Positions 15,467-24,802 of a stretch of DNA of 64,000 nucleotides are shown piece by piece (the stretch's first letter is position 1; every line of letters begins with the position of its first letter). Origin of the DNA: Gammaproteobacteria bacterium (lineage in GTDB: Bacteria > Pseudomonadota > Gammaproteobacteria > Pseudomonadales > Pseudomonadaceae); assembly GCA_903970465.1 (NCBI GenBank), contig CAJCIO010000179.1, positions 33,126 through 97,125 of the forward strand, in the 5' to 3' direction. The notes beneath the pieces were generated by a model. The model saw only the letters and a program-made list of their open reading frames with translations. It searched no databases and had not been told where the DNA came from. The translations under genes and the position numbers were made by a program.

Positions 15467-17866
15467 CTAACCGCCGACCTGCTCGCTTTGTTTATGCGCC
15501 AACAGCCAACTGTGCAGCAGGCTTTGCAGCTCTTCGAAGCGCACCGGCCGATGCATGCATTCAGTCATTCCGGCCGCCATGTAACGGTCGCGATCACTGC
15601 GCTCGAGGGTAGCGACTATCCCCAGCACCGGAATGTCCTTGGCGCGCGGCACTTCACGCAAACGCGCGCAGACAGTCGCGCCATCGGTCATGGGGGAGTG
15701 GCAATCGAGCAACACCGCATCGAATTTCTCGCTCTGCATCTGCTCGATGGCCGTGGTGGCGCAGTCGGCGGTGCGCACTCGATAGCCGAGTTTGAGCAGC
15801 ATGCCGCGCAATACCAGTTGATTGACGCTGTTGTCATCGATCAGCAACAGGGTGCAATCATGCGCCGAGCGCCGCGCCCCCTCAGGCAGCTTGCGGGTGA
15901 CGGTGGTGTGCGTTGGCAGCGGCTCGACCACCGCTAGCTTCACGGAAAGCGTGAAACAACTGCCCTGCCCTGGTTCCGATTGATGATGCAACTGGCCGCC
16001 AATCAGCTCCGCCAACTGGCGGCAGATCGCCAAGCCGATCCCCAGGCCGCCGTATTCGCGGGTCATCGAGCTGTCGACTTGATAGAAGCGCTGGTAAAGG
16101 GTGTCTTCGTCCAGGTAGCTGAAACCGATGCCGGTGTCGATGATCTTGAACGTCAGCGCCAGGTTGTTCTCGTCATCGACCTCGCCCAGCACTTGCAGGC
16201 GCACCACGCCCTGGCGGGTGAACTTAACGGCATTGTCGAGCAGGCAGCTCAGGCACAGCGCCAGCTTGCGCGAGTCGCCCACCAGTTTATCGGGCAAAAG
16301 GCTGAGGATATCCAGGGCGAAGGCCAGCCCCTTGTTGTGCGCCTGGCGGGCGAATTGCAGATGTACGCCGTCCAGCAGCCCCTGCAACCGGAAGGGCTCG
16401 TGCCGCGGGTAGAGCTTGCCGGCCTGCAGTTCGGTGAGGATAAGGATGTCGTCGACCATGCGCATCATGTCCCGCGCCGAGGTGGCGGCGGTCTGCTGAT
16501 ACTGTTCGAGCTCGATATTCATCGGCACCGTCTGCATCAGTTCCAGCGACCCGATCACGCCGTTCATGGGGGTGCGCAGTTCGTGGGTGACGGTGGCCAG
16601 GAACTCGTCCTTGAAACGGTTGCTGTTGGACAGTTGCTGATTGAGCAGTTCGAGCTTGTGCCCGGCCTCCACCAGAATCCGCGATTGCTCTTCGCGCATG
16701 GCATTGATGCGGTCGGCAAGGGCCAGCGACAACAGCCCGACTTCCAGTGCCGAGCCCAACTGGCTGGAGTACATGGTGATGAAGATATTGGGCAGATAGC
16801 CCAGCACCATCAGGGTGTTGACCACGCCGCCAGCGAGGAAGGCAGTCCAGGCGATCATGAAGTAGCGCGCCTGACGCTGCCCGCGCCACCAGGCCTTGAC
16901 CCCGGCGCTGAAGATCACCACGGTAAACAACAGCGCCAGCAAGGTGGCCAGGCGCAAGGCCAGGCCATAACTGGCACCCAGCGACATCACTATCACCACT
17001 AGCCCGTAGACCATCAGGCCCTTGAGCAGCCAATCGAAGAGGCGGCTGTGCTCGCGAGTCTGGAGGAAACTGCGCGAGAACTGGCAGCCGAAAAACGCTG
17101 CCGCACCGATCAACAACGGTGTCGCGGCGTTGGCCCACCAAGGGTTCTCGGGCCACAGGAACTCGACGCCGGCGCCATTGACCGACACTTGATAGAGACC
17201 GAACGAGGCGATGTAGAGGATGTAGTAGAGGTAGCTGGTGTCACGCACGCTGACGTAGATGAACAGGTTGTAGACCAGCATCCCCAGTAGCACGCCGTAG
17301 ATCATCCCCAAGACGTAAAGGCGTTCAGGCTGGGCCTCGAGGTAGGCGTTGCTTGACCACAGGGTCAGCGGGACCTGCACCGATCCTTCGCTCTGTACGC
17401 GCAGGTAGAGGGTCTGTGCCTGTTGCGGCACAAAAGGTATATCGAATACGAAGTTGTTCTGGCGGATCACCCGATTCGAGTAGGGCAAGGTGTCGCCGGT
17501 GATTTGCGAGCGATAGAAGTGACCGTCGGCATCGGCCTGATAGAGCTCGACGTGGTCCATCGGCGGATAGGCCAGCTCGAGCAGCCAGTTGCGCGCAATC
17601 TCGCTTTGCCGCGGGGCATAGCGCAAATCGAGACGGATCCAGAACGCCGACTTGGAATAGCCGGCGTTGAGGACGTCATCAGTATTAAGGTGAAATCGCG
17701 CCTGGGCCTCAGGCGCAGTCACCTGATCGATGGTCGCGCGCCCACTGCTGTCCTCTAGGACCTGCATCGTGCGCCCCAGAGGCAGGCTACGAGTGGACTC
17801 GTCGAAATCCACGGCACTGGCCAGCATGGGCAGCCAGGTCAACAGTAATATCAGCAAATAGCGCAT
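15467..17866 (-). CDS. ladS: Hybrid sensor kinase LadS
   Basis: 799 residues from the ATG at 17866 (MRYLLILLLTWLPMLASAVD, signal peptide). Order: periplasmic 7TMR-DISMED2 sensor (about 25-165), seven-helix 7TMR-DISM membrane domain (about 180-385), HisKA with phospho-accepting His428 in TVTHELRTPMNG, HATPase with IIDTGIGFSYLD and YGGLGIGLAICRQL, and a receiver domain with Asp721 in LLDCHSPM. In P. aeruginosa LadS feeds phosphate to GacS/GacA, raises RsmY/Z and favours biofilm over acute virulence. Placement next to thiD agrees. Odd: the lysine usually found before the last Pro of a receiver is Arg (MHRPVR). Confidence 0.9.
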   Translation of the reverse strand: MRYLLILLLTWLPMLASAVDFDESTRSLPLGRTMQVLEDSSGRATIDQVTAPEAQARFHLNTDDVLNAGYSKSAFWIRLDLRYAPRQSEIARNWLLELAYPPMDHVELYQADADGHFYRSQITGDTLPYSNRVIRQNNFVFDIPFVPQQAQTLYLRVQSEGSVQVPLTLWSSNAYLEAQPERLYVLGMIYGVLLGMLVYNLFIYVSVRDTSYLYYILYIASFGLYQVSVNGAGVEFLWPENPWWANAATPLLIGAAAFFGCQFSRSFLQTREHSRLFDWLLKGLMVYGLVVIVMSLGASYGLALRLATLLALLFTVVIFSAGVKAWWRGQRQARYFMIAWTAFLAGGVVNTLMVLGYLPNIFITMYSSQLGSALEVGLLSLALADRINAMREEQSRILVEAGHKLELLNQQLSNSNRFKDEFLATVTHELRTPMNGVIGSLELMQTVPMNIELEQYQQTAATSARDMMRMVDDILILTELQAGKLYPRHEPFRLQGLLDGVHLQFARQAHNKGLAFALDILSLLPDKLVGDSRKLALCLSCLLDNAVKFTRQGVVRLQVLGEVDDENNLALTFKIIDTGIGFSYLDEDTLYQRFYQVDSSMTREYGGLGIGLAICRQLAELIGGQLHHQSEPGQGSCFTLSVKLAVVEPLPTHTTVTRKLPEGARRSAHDCTLLLIDDNSVNQLVLRGMLLKLGYRVRTADCATTAIEQMQSEKFDAVLLDCHSPMTDGATVCARLREVPRAKDIPVLGIVATLERSDRDRYMAAGMTECMHRPVRFEELQSLLHSWLLAHKQSEQVGG

Positions 17867-18143
17867 ACAGCCCCAGGGAAGCCTGTCAGGTACGTCGGCA
17901 AGCCCCCATTCCCTTTGAGACGACGTCACCCGCAGTGCCTGTTATTCAATATGGCTGCATCCTAGCATAGCTACCCAGTTGTGTAGGACGCCGATGAAAA
18001 TATCGGCTCAGAGGCTCTATTCCGGCACTTTCAGGCGATATCGAGCGCCCTCCTTCAGGCACTTTCCGACGAAGTAACTGGCCATGCGCCAGTAACCGCA
18101 CGCCCTCCTCCATCGACCCCGGCTCGTGATAAGCTCGCCCACC
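17867..18143. promoter_or_regulatory. Divergent intergenic region, ladS / thiD
   Basis: 277 bases between genes transcribed in opposite directions, so it must carry both promoters. No clear -35/-10 pair, riboswitch or operator can be fixed by eye; in particular I see no TPP-riboswitch core. Confidence 0.4.
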
Positions 18144-18941
18144 ATGAATATTTATAGCTCACGCCCCGTAGTTCTTTGCCTCTCCGGCCACGATCCCAGT
18201 GGTGGCGCCGGCCTGCAGGCCGATATCGAAGCGTTGATCGCCCAGGGCTGTCACGCAGCCCCCGCCGTCACCGCGCTGACGGTGCAGGACACCGTCAATG
18301 TCAGCGATTTCCGCGTGCTGGATCGCGAGTGGGTGCTGGCCCAAGCCAACGCCGTGCTCAACGACTCCACGGTGGCTGCTGTCAAGCTGGGCATGCTCGG
18401 CTCGCTGGAGATGGTCGACACCGTGGTCGAGCTGCTGCTGGCCAATCCGCACCTGCCGATGGTCTGCGACCCGGTGCTGCGCGCCGGTGGCGGCGGTCGG
18501 CTGGGCAAAGACGAAGTCGGCTACGCGATGCGCGAACGGCTGTTGCCACTGGCGACCATTGCCACGCCCAACCTGCCCGAGGCGCGCATCCTTGCGGAAT
18601 TGCCGCAAGGCAGCCCCGACGAGTGCGCCGCAAAACTGCTGCCCTTCGTACGGCATCTGTTGATTACCGGCGGCCATGGCGACGAGCGACAGATCCACAA
18701 CCGTTTGTATAGCCGCGATGGCAGCTGCCAAACCTATACCTGCGAACGCCTGCCCGGCAGCTATCACGGCTCGGGCTGCACCTTGGCCAGCGCCCTGGCC
18801 GGCCGACTGGCATTGGGCGAGCAGCTGGGCAGCGCGGTCAAAACGGCGCTCGACTATACTTGGCGCACGCTGCGTGACGCCGAACAGCTGGGCAAAGGCC
18901 AGTTCGTGCCGCGCCGGCTGCCTTTAGACTTCTGTTCCTGA
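18144..18941 (+). CDS. thiD: Hydroxymethylpyrimidine/phosphomethylpyrimidine kinase
   Basis: Phosphorylates HMP and HMP-P to HMP-PP for thiamine synthesis. 265 residues from the ATG at 18144 (MNIYSSRPVVLCLSGHDPSG); the in-frame start 18 bases earlier lies in non-conserved sequence. Ribokinase-like fold with SGHDPSGGAGLQADIE, VCDPVLRAGGG and the catalytic/anion-hole end GSYHGSGCTLASALAG. Followed after 86 bases by thiE, which joins its product to the thiazole, so the pair is likely one unit. Confidence 0.94.
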   Translation: MNIYSSRPVVLCLSGHDPSGGAGLQADIEALIAQGCHAAPAVTALTVQDTVNVSDFRVLDREWVLAQANAVLNDSTVAAVKLGMLGSLEMVDTVVELLLANPHLPMVCDPVLRAGGGGRLGKDEVGYAMRERLLPLATIATPNLPEARILAELPQGSPDECAAKLLPFVRHLLITGGHGDERQIHNRLYSRDGSCQTYTCERLPGSYHGSGCTLASALAGRLALGEQLGSAVKTALDYTWRTLRDAEQLGKGQFVPRRLPLDFCS

Positions 18942-19027
18942 TCGGAGCGCCCCACCGGTGCTCCCTGCCTGAGTCCAGCGCCGCTGGACCCAACCCTGAT
19001 CGGATCGCGACGCAAGAGGCTTGCTGC

Positions 19028-19654
19028 ATGAAACTACGTGGCCTGTATGCCATTACCGATGGCCAGTTGCTGGCTGGTAAATTCATCAAGTACGTGACCG
19101 CCGCGCTCGATGGCGGTGTCACGCTGCTGCAATATCGTGACAAAAGCACCGATGAGGCTCGTCGTTTGCGCGAGGCCGAGACCTTGCTAAAACTCTGCGA
19201 ACCCTACAAGACCCACCTGATCATCAACGACGATGCCGAACTGGCTGCGCGTCTTGGCGTGGGCGTGCACTTGGGCCAGACCGACGGCCCGCTGACGCCT
19301 GCCCGCGCATTGCTGGGCCGACAATCGATCATCGGCTCGACCTGCCACGGCAGCCTCGAGATGGCCCGTCAGGCCGCTCGTGAAGGCGCAAGCTACGTGG
19401 CCTTCGGGGCATTTTACGCTTCGTCGACCAAGCCGGAGGCCCAGGTCGTGCCGCTCGACGTACTGGCCCAGGCCAAGGCCGAATTGAAGCTGCCGATCTG
19501 CGTGATCGGCGGCATCACCCTCGCCAATGCCCCGCAACTGGTGGAGAACGGTGCCAGCCTGCTGGCGGTGATCAGCGACCTGTTCGGCGTCGATACACCG
19601 GCCGAAGTCACCGCCCGCGCCCGCGCCTTCACTGAATTGTACAAGTCTGCCTGA
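19028..19654 (+). CDS. thiE: Thiamine-phosphate synthase
   Basis: Condenses HMP-PP with thiazole phosphate to thiamine phosphate. 208 residues, TIM barrel: MKLRGLYAITDGQLL, TLLQYRDKST (diphosphate binding), LIINDDAELAARLGVGVHLG, FGAFYASSTKPEA and the C-terminal phosphate-binding GGITLANAP. It lies between thiD and hemL in the conserved order. Confidence 0.95.
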   Translation: MKLRGLYAITDGQLLAGKFIKYVTAALDGGVTLLQYRDKSTDEARRLREAETLLKLCEPYKTHLIINDDAELAARLGVGVHLGQTDGPLTPARALLGRQSIIGSTCHGSLEMARQAAREGASYVAFGAFYASSTKPEAQVVPLDVLAQAKAELKLPICVIGGITLANAPQLVENGASLLAVISDLFGVDTPAEVTARARAFTELYKSA

Positions 19655-19699
19655 TGGCCTCGCGCGCCCTCAGCCACCTGCCTACCGAGAGTTATTGCC

Positions 19700-20986
19700 A
19701 TGTCCCGCTCTGAATCACTGTTCGCCAACGCCCAGAAGCACATTCCTGGCGGCGTCAATTCGCCGGTCCGCGCCTTCAAGAGCGTCGGCGGCACTCCATT
19801 GTTCTTCAAACACGCCGCCGGCGCCTATGTGACTGACGAAGACGACAAGCGCTATGTCGACTACGTCGGTTCGTGGGGCCCGATGATCCTCGGCCACAGC
19901 CATCCGGATGTCCTCGACGCCGTTCGCCGCCAGCTCGAACACGGCCTGTCCTACGGCGCCCCGACCGAGCTGGAAACCTTGATGGCCGAGCGGGTTTGCG
20001 CGATCGTGCCATCGATGGAAATGGTGCGTATGGTCAGCTCCGGGACCGAAGCCACCATGAGTGCGATTCGACTCGCCCGTGGCTTTACCGGCCGCGACAG
20101 CATCATCAAGTTCGAAGGCTGCTACCACGGCCACTCCGACAGCCTGCTGGTCAAGGCCGGTTCCGGGGCCTTGACTCTGGGCGTGCCGAGCTCGCCCGGT
20201 GTGCCTGCGGCATTCGCCAAACATACCCTGACCCTGCCCTTCAACGACCTCGCCGCCCTCGAGCAGATGCTGGGCGATGTCGGCGAAGAAGTGGCGTGCA
20301 TCATCGTCGAGCCGGTGGCCGGCAACATGAACTGCGTACCGCCCGCGCCTGGCTATCTGGAAGGCCTGCGCCGCCTGTGCGACCAGCACGGCGTGGTGTT
20401 GATCTTCGATGAAGTGATGACCGGTTTCCGCGTCGCTCTGGGCGGCGCGCAGGCCTATTACAACGTGAAGCCAGACCTTAGCACTTTTGGCAAGATCATC
20501 GGCGGCGGCATGCCGGTGGGCTGCTTTGGCGGCAAGCGCGAGATCATGTCGCACATCGCGCCACTGGGCCCGGTCTACCAGGCCGGGACATTGTCGGGCA
20601 ACCCGCTGGCGATGGCCGCCGGCCTGAAAACCCTTGAACTGATCAGCCGCCCGGGCTTCCACGCAGAACTGAGCGACTACACTACGCGCCTGCTCGATGG
20701 TCTGCAGGAGCGCGCCGATGCCGCCGGTATCCCGTTCGTGACCACCCAGGCGGGCGGCATGTTCGGTTTGTACTTCAGTGGTGCCGACGATATCGTCACC
20801 TTCGACGACGTGATGGCCAGTGATGCCGAGCGGTTCAAGCGCTTCTTCCACCTGATGCTCGAAGGCGGTGTCTATCTGGCGCCGAGTGCGTTCGAGGCCG
20901 GTTTCACGTCGATCGCCCACGGTGACGCCGAACTGAAAATCACCCTGGATGCTGCCGAGCGAGCCTTCGCCAAGCTCAAGGACTGA
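19700..20986 (+). CDS. hemL: Glutamate-1-semialdehyde 2,1-aminomutase
   Basis: PLP enzyme that converts glutamate 1-semialdehyde to 5-aminolevulinate, the tetrapyrrole precursor. 428 residues. MSRSESLFANAQKHIPGGVN start, YVGSWGPMILGH, VSSGTEATMSAIRLARGFTG, the cofactor Lys in STFGKIIGGGMPVG and the late GVYLAPSAFEAGF, all typical. 45 bases after thiE. Confidence 0.96.
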   Translation: MSRSESLFANAQKHIPGGVNSPVRAFKSVGGTPLFFKHAAGAYVTDEDDKRYVDYVGSWGPMILGHSHPDVLDAVRRQLEHGLSYGAPTELETLMAERVCAIVPSMEMVRMVSSGTEATMSAIRLARGFTGRDSIIKFEGCYHGHSDSLLVKAGSGALTLGVPSSPGVPAAFAKHTLTLPFNDLAALEQMLGDVGEEVACIIVEPVAGNMNCVPPAPGYLEGLRRLCDQHGVVLIFDEVMTGFRVALGGAQAYYNVKPDLSTFGKIIGGGMPVGCFGGKREIMSHIAPLGPVYQAGTLSGNPLAMAAGLKTLELISRPGFHAELSDYTTRLLDGLQERADAAGIPFVTTQAGGMFGLYFSGADDIVTFDDVMASDAERFKRFFHLMLEGGVYLAPSAFEAGFTSIAHGDAELKITLDAAERAFAKLKD

Positions 20987-20998
20987 CGACAGACAAAT

Positions 20999-21060
20999 CT
21001 GTGGGAGCGGGGACGTGGCGTCATGTTTTACCCCTTCGCGGGCAACGCCCGCTCCCAACA
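20999..21060. repeat. REP pair downstream of hemL
   Basis: TGTGGGAGCGGGG (from 21000) and the inverted GCGGGCAACGCCCGCTCCCA (about 21039-21058) form a compact REPIN immediately after the hemL stop. It could stabilise or end the transcript; there is no T-tract. Confidence 0.7.
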
Positions 21061-21196
21061 GGGTCCCAAGCGCACAGACTTCATTTTCAGAAAAAACCGC
21101 AAAGACTTTGTAACCAAGCCCCTGCTTATTTCATAATGTACCTACGTATTTACAGGACGGGCTAGCCCGCATCCTTGCAGAGGTAAGTCGATCCCC

Positions 21197-21745
21197 ATGA
21201 ACCGCACCGGCCGCGCCCTTGCTTTGGGCTGCCTGTTGCTCCTTCAACCCCTGCTGGCACAGGCAGGGGGAAACTCGTTGCTGATACCAGCGACGGGCCG
21301 GTGCACCCTCAATACCCAGCCCGAGAACCTCCCGCAGGCGCTATCGGCGTGCCAGCAAGCGGCGAAATCCGGTGACGCGCAGGCGCAATACGAGCTGGGC
21401 GAGTTCTATTACGACGGCAAAAACGCACCTCGCGACCTGACCCAGGCGCTCAACTACTTCGAGCAGGCCTCGCTGCAGGGCCACGCCGACGCGCAATATC
21501 ATCTGGGGATCATGTTTTTCCGCGGCGAAGGCGTGCCAGCCAATAATGTTCAGGCCTATATCGTGCTGAAGATGGCGGCCGTGAATGGCCAGGAAGATGC
21601 GCTCGATACCGCCGATCAGGTGTCGGCGCAAATGAAGCGCGAAGAACTTGAAGTGGCCACCCAAGTGCTCGGGCAGATCTTCCGCAAGTACCTGCTTGAA
21701 CTGCAAACCGCTGACGGGCGTACGCCGTTCGCGCCGCTGCCCTGA
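21197..21745 (+). CDS. Exported Sel1-repeat protein
   Basis: 182 residues. Signal peptide about residues 1-24 (LALGCLLLLQPLLAQAGG), then at least two Sel1-like/TPR repeats: GDAQAQYELGEFYYDGKNAP and GHADAQYHLGIMFFRGEGVP, with an alpha-helical end. Such repeats usually mediate protein contacts in the periplasm. Function unknown; the same position in P. aeruginosa also holds a hypothetical. A compact inverted repeat follows the stop. Confidence 0.82.
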   Translation: MNRTGRALALGCLLLLQPLLAQAGGNSLLIPATGRCTLNTQPENLPQALSACQQAAKSGDAQAQYELGEFYYDGKNAPRDLTQALNYFEQASLQGHADAQYHLGIMFFRGEGVPANNVQAYIVLKMAAVNGQEDALDTADQVSAQMKREELEVATQVLGQIFRKYLLELQTADGRTPFAPLP

Positions 21746-21750
21746 AAGCT

Positions 21751-21769
21751 TCGCGGGCTCTGCCCGCGA
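21751..21769. terminator. Hairpin between convergent genes
   Basis: TCGCGGGC (21751-21758) and GCCCGCGA (21762-21769) pair perfectly around a 3-base loop, between the stops of the Sel1 gene and the DUF1820 gene. No T-tract follows on either strand, so it may be a weak bidirectional terminator or a REP remnant. Confidence 0.45.
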
Positions 21770-21780
21770 GCTGTCGGAAT

Positions 21781-22107
21781 TTACTTCTCAGGCATCGGCA
21801 TCGGAAACGGCATGACATTGCTCACGCCGCGCGCCTCGCTGATTTTCGGCGTCCCCAGCCGCTCCACTTCGTCGATACGCACGATCGAATGCATCGGCAC
21901 GAAACTGCGCACCACCCCTTCGAACTGCGCCTTGAGCTTCTCTTCGCTAGGGTCGACGACCAGTTGGCTCCGTTCGCCGAACACGAACTCCTCTACCTCG
22001 AGAAAGCCCCACAGATCGCTTTGATAGATCTGCTTGGCGTACATCTCGAATACTTGGCCCTGGTTGAGGAAAATCACTTTGTAGATTGGAGCTTCGCGTT
22101 TGGTCAT
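21781..22107 (-). CDS. DUF1820 family protein
   Basis: 108 residues, MTKREAPIYKVIFLNQGQVF start, then YAKQIYQSDLWGFLEVEEFVFG and a Pro/Met-rich end. This is the conserved small cytosolic DUF1820 protein of gamma-proteobacteria. Function unknown. Convergent to the Sel1 gene and divergent from miaB. Confidence 0.85.
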   Translation of the reverse strand: MTKREAPIYKVIFLNQGQVFEMYAKQIYQSDLWGFLEVEEFVFGERSQLVVDPSEEKLKAQFEGVVRSFVPMHSIVRIDEVERLGTPKISEARGVSNVMPFPMPMPEK

Positions 22108-22221
22108 CGTGGGCAGGTAACGGCATGAGGACTGGAAAGAGGGCGCAAACTATAGCACAGCCGCCCGGCAGGCAATCCCCGATAGCACCCTCGCCCCCTA
22201 TCAAGTGCGCGACCGCGTCCC

Positions 22222-22227
22222 TATAAT
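22222..22227 (+). promoter_or_regulatory. Putative -10 box of miaB
   Basis: A perfect TATAAT lies 33 bases before the miaB ATG. The matching -35 is weak, and only the -10 can be called with any confidence. Confidence 0.4.
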
Positions 22228-22259
22228 GCGCGGTTCTTTGAATGACCAGATGATCCAGC

Positions 22260-23585
22260 ATGGCCAAGAAGCTTTATATCGAAACCCACGGTTGCCAGAT
22301 GAACGAGTACGACAGCTCGCGCATGGTCGATCTGCTGGGTGAACATCAAGGCCTGGAAGTCACTGCCCGCGCCGAAGACGCCGACGTTATCCTGCTCAAT
22401 ACCTGCTCCATCCGCGAGCGAGCCCAGGATCGCGTGTTCTCGCAATTGGGCCGCTGGCGCGAGCTGAAACTGGAAAAACCCGACATGGTGATCGCCGTCG
22501 GTGGCTGCGTCGCCAGCCAGGAAGGCCAGGCCATCCGCGACCGCGCGCCCTATGTCGACGTGGTGTTCGGCCCGCAGACGCTGCACCGGCTACCGGAAAT
22601 GATCAACGCCGTGCGCACCACCAAGCTGCCGCAGGTGGACATTTCCTTCCCCGAAATCGAAAAGTTCGACCACCTGCCCGAACCGCGTATCGATGGCCCC
22701 ACCGCCTATGTATCGATCATGGAAGGCTGCAGCAAGTACTGCACCTTCTGCGTGGTGCCTTACACCCGCGGCGAAGAAGTCAGCCGGCCGTTCGACGACG
22801 TGCTGGGGGAGATCATCCACCTGGCCGACAACGGCGTGCGTGAAGTGACGATGCTGGGCCAGAACGTCAACGGTTATCGCGGGCTGACCCACGATGGTCG
22901 ACTGGCGGACCTCGCCGAGCTGATCCGCACCGTGGCCACCATCGAGGGCATCGAACGCATCCGCTACACCACCTCGCACCCGCTGGAGTTCTCCGACAGC
23001 CTGATACTGGCTCACGCTGAAGTCCCGCAACTGGTCAAGCACCTGCATCTACCGGTGCAATCGGGCTCCGACCGTATTCTGGCGGCCATGAAGCGCAACC
23101 ACACCGCCCTGGAATACAAGTCGCGGATTCGCAAGCTGCGCGCGGCGGTACCGGATATCTGTATCAGCTCGGACTTCATCATCGGCTTTCCGGGTGAAAC
23201 CGAAAAAGACTTCGAACAGACCATGAAGCTGGTGGCGGATGTCGGCTTCGACTTCTCCTACTCGTTCGTCTACAGCCAGCGCCCGGGCACTCCGGCCGCC
23301 GACCTTGCCGACGAAACCTCCGAAGAAGTGAAGAAGCAGCGCCTCAACGCCCTGCAACAGCGCCTTAATCAGCAGGGCTTCGAGATCAGCCGACAGATGG
23401 TCGGCAGCATCCAGCGCATTCTGGTCACGGACTACTCACGCAAGGATCCGGGCCAGTTGCAGGGGCGTACCGAGAACAACCGGATCGTCAACTTCACCTG
23501 CGGCGACGCTCGCCTGATCGGCCAATTCGTCGACGTGCACATCGACGATGCCCAGCCGCACTCGCTGCGCGGGTCGCTGCGCTAA
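22260..23585 (+). CDS. miaB: tRNA-2-methylthio-N6-dimethylallyladenosine synthase MiaB
   Basis: Radical-SAM methylthiotransferase that adds the ms2 group to i6A37 of tRNAs. 441 residues. The N-terminal auxiliary cluster cysteines (THGCQMNEYDS, NTCSIRE, GGCVA) are followed by the radical-SAM CxxxCxxC (CSKYCTFC) and VPYTRG, and a C-terminal TRAM domain (about 375-441, LQGRTENNRIVNF). First gene of the conserved miaB-phoH-ybeY-corC-lnt order, though a REPIN separates it from phoH. Confidence 0.96.
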   Translation: MAKKLYIETHGCQMNEYDSSRMVDLLGEHQGLEVTARAEDADVILLNTCSIRERAQDRVFSQLGRWRELKLEKPDMVIAVGGCVASQEGQAIRDRAPYVDVVFGPQTLHRLPEMINAVRTTKLPQVDISFPEIEKFDHLPEPRIDGPTAYVSIMEGCSKYCTFCVVPYTRGEEVSRPFDDVLGEIIHLADNGVREVTMLGQNVNGYRGLTHDGRLADLAELIRTVATIEGIERIRYTTSHPLEFSDSLILAHAEVPQLVKHLHLPVQSGSDRILAAMKRNHTALEYKSRIRKLRAAVPDICISSDFIIGFPGETEKDFEQTMKLVADVGFDFSYSFVYSQRPGTPAADLADETSEEVKKQRLNALQQRLNQQGFEISRQMVGSIQRILVTDYSRKDPGQLQGRTENNRIVNFTCGDARLIGQFVDVHIDDAQPHSLRGSLR

Positions 23586-23589
23586 AAAG

Positions 23590-23672
23590 CTTAGCGGGCA
23601 AGCCTCGCTCCCACAGATAACGCCTATCCATTGTGGGAGCGGGCTTGCGCGTTCGGCGGCGAAGAGGCCCGG
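23590..23672. repeat. REPIN between miaB and phoH
   Basis: AGCGGGCAAGCCTCGCTCCC (from 23593) and the inverted GTGGGAGCGGGCTTGCGC (about 23633-23650), which is followed by a shorter GGCGGCGAAGAGGCCC element. It begins right after the miaB stop. Confidence 0.75.
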
Positions 23673-23806
23673 ATATATCACGCAAATGAACGGTCAGAAC
23701 ACTTTGCCCCTGCCGCAGCGAGCCATTAATTAACCGCTTTCGCGCACAAGCTGCAGGGTTTATCCTTGGACCCATCTCAATTGCCGTCGGGCGGCCATAA
23801 ACGACC

Positions 23807-24802
23807 TTGAACGCACCCATAGAACCTCATCGCTTCATCCTCGAGCCCTTTGAAGCTCGCCGATTCGCCAACCTGTGCGGACAGTTCGACGAGCACCTGC
23901 GCCTCATCGAACAACGCCTCGACATCGAGATCCGCAACCGCGGAAACCAGTTCGAGCTCATTGGCGAGCCCTCCACCACCGCCTCCGCCGAGCAATTGCT
24001 GCGTCGCCTGTATCGGGAAACCAAAGGCAGCGAGCTGTCGCCCGATACCGTGCACCTGTACTTGCAGGAGTCGGCCGTTCAGGAGCTGAGCAATCCGGCC
24101 CAAAACGAAGTCGCCGTGGCCCTGCGCACGCGCAAAGGCATGATTCGCCCCCGCGGGCTGAACCAGCAGCGCTACGTGAAGGAGATCCTCGCCAACGATA
24201 TCAACTTCGGTATCGGCCCGGCGGGCACCGGCAAGACTTACCTGGCCGTGGCGTGCGCCGTTGACGCGCTGGAGCGCGAGCAGGTACGCCGCATCCTGTT
24301 GGTGCGCCCGGCGGTCGAAGCGGGCGAAAAGCTCGGCTTCCTGCCCGGCGACCTGGCACAGAAGATCGATCCATACCTGCGCCCGCTGTACGACGCCCTG
24401 TACGAAATGTTCGGTTTCGAGCACGTGACCAAGCTGATCGAGCGCCAGGTCATCGAGATCGCCCCGCTGGCCTATATGCGCGGCCGCACGCTCAATAACA
24501 GCTTCATCATCCTCGACGAGAGCCAGAACACTACCGTCGAGCAGATGAAAATGTTCCTGACCCGTATCGGTTTCGGCTCCACGGCGGTGATCACCGGCGA
24601 CGTCACACAGGTCGACCTGCCCAAGGGCACCAAATCCGGTTTGGCGCATGTCATCGAAGTACTGGACGGCGTGCCTGGCATCAGCTTCACCCATTTCAAG
24701 CCCAAGGATGTGGTGCGACACCCGCTGGTGCAGCGCATCGTCGAGGCCTACGAGCGCTTCGAAAACCGCGACGTCGAGGCTGGCAAAGCCAAACATGGTT
24801 GA
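23807..24802 (+). CDS. phoH: PhoH-like ATPase (YbeZ)
   Basis: 331 residues. The N-terminal KH-like part is followed by the PhoH P-loop domain: GPAGTGKTYLAVA (Walker A), AYMRGRTLNNSFIILDESQN (Walker B) and VITGDVTQVDLPKG. The family partners with the endoribonuclease YbeY, encoded next, in ribosome and RNA metabolism. The conserved N-terminus (NAPIEPHRFILEPFE) follows a TTG at 23807 and there is no ATG close by, so a TTG start is used; no good ribosome-binding site is visible, hence some doubt. The last 8 bases overlap ybeY. Confidence 0.93.
   Translation: MNAPIEPHRFILEPFEARRFANLCGQFDEHLRLIEQRLDIEIRNRGNQFELIGEPSTTASAEQLLRRLYRETKGSELSPDTVHLYLQESAVQELSNPAQNEVAVALRTRKGMIRPRGLNQQRYVKEILANDINFGIGPAGTGKTYLAVACAVDALEREQVRRILLVRPAVEAGEKLGFLPGDLAQKIDPYLRPLYDALYEMFGFEHVTKLIERQVIEIAPLAYMRGRTLNNSFIILDESQNTTVEQMKMFLTRIGFGSTAVITGDVTQVDLPKGTKSGLAHVIEVLDGVPGISFTHFKPKDVVRHPLVQRIVEAYERFENRDVEAGKAKHG

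Noticed and set aside
13677..15470. Rightward open frame (597 codons) opposite the AidB-like gene
   Set aside because: Antisense shadow that starts inside a REP element.
17867..18143. A TPP riboswitch upstream of thiD
   Set aside because: No CTGAGA...or ACCTGATCTGG-type core is visible in the leader.
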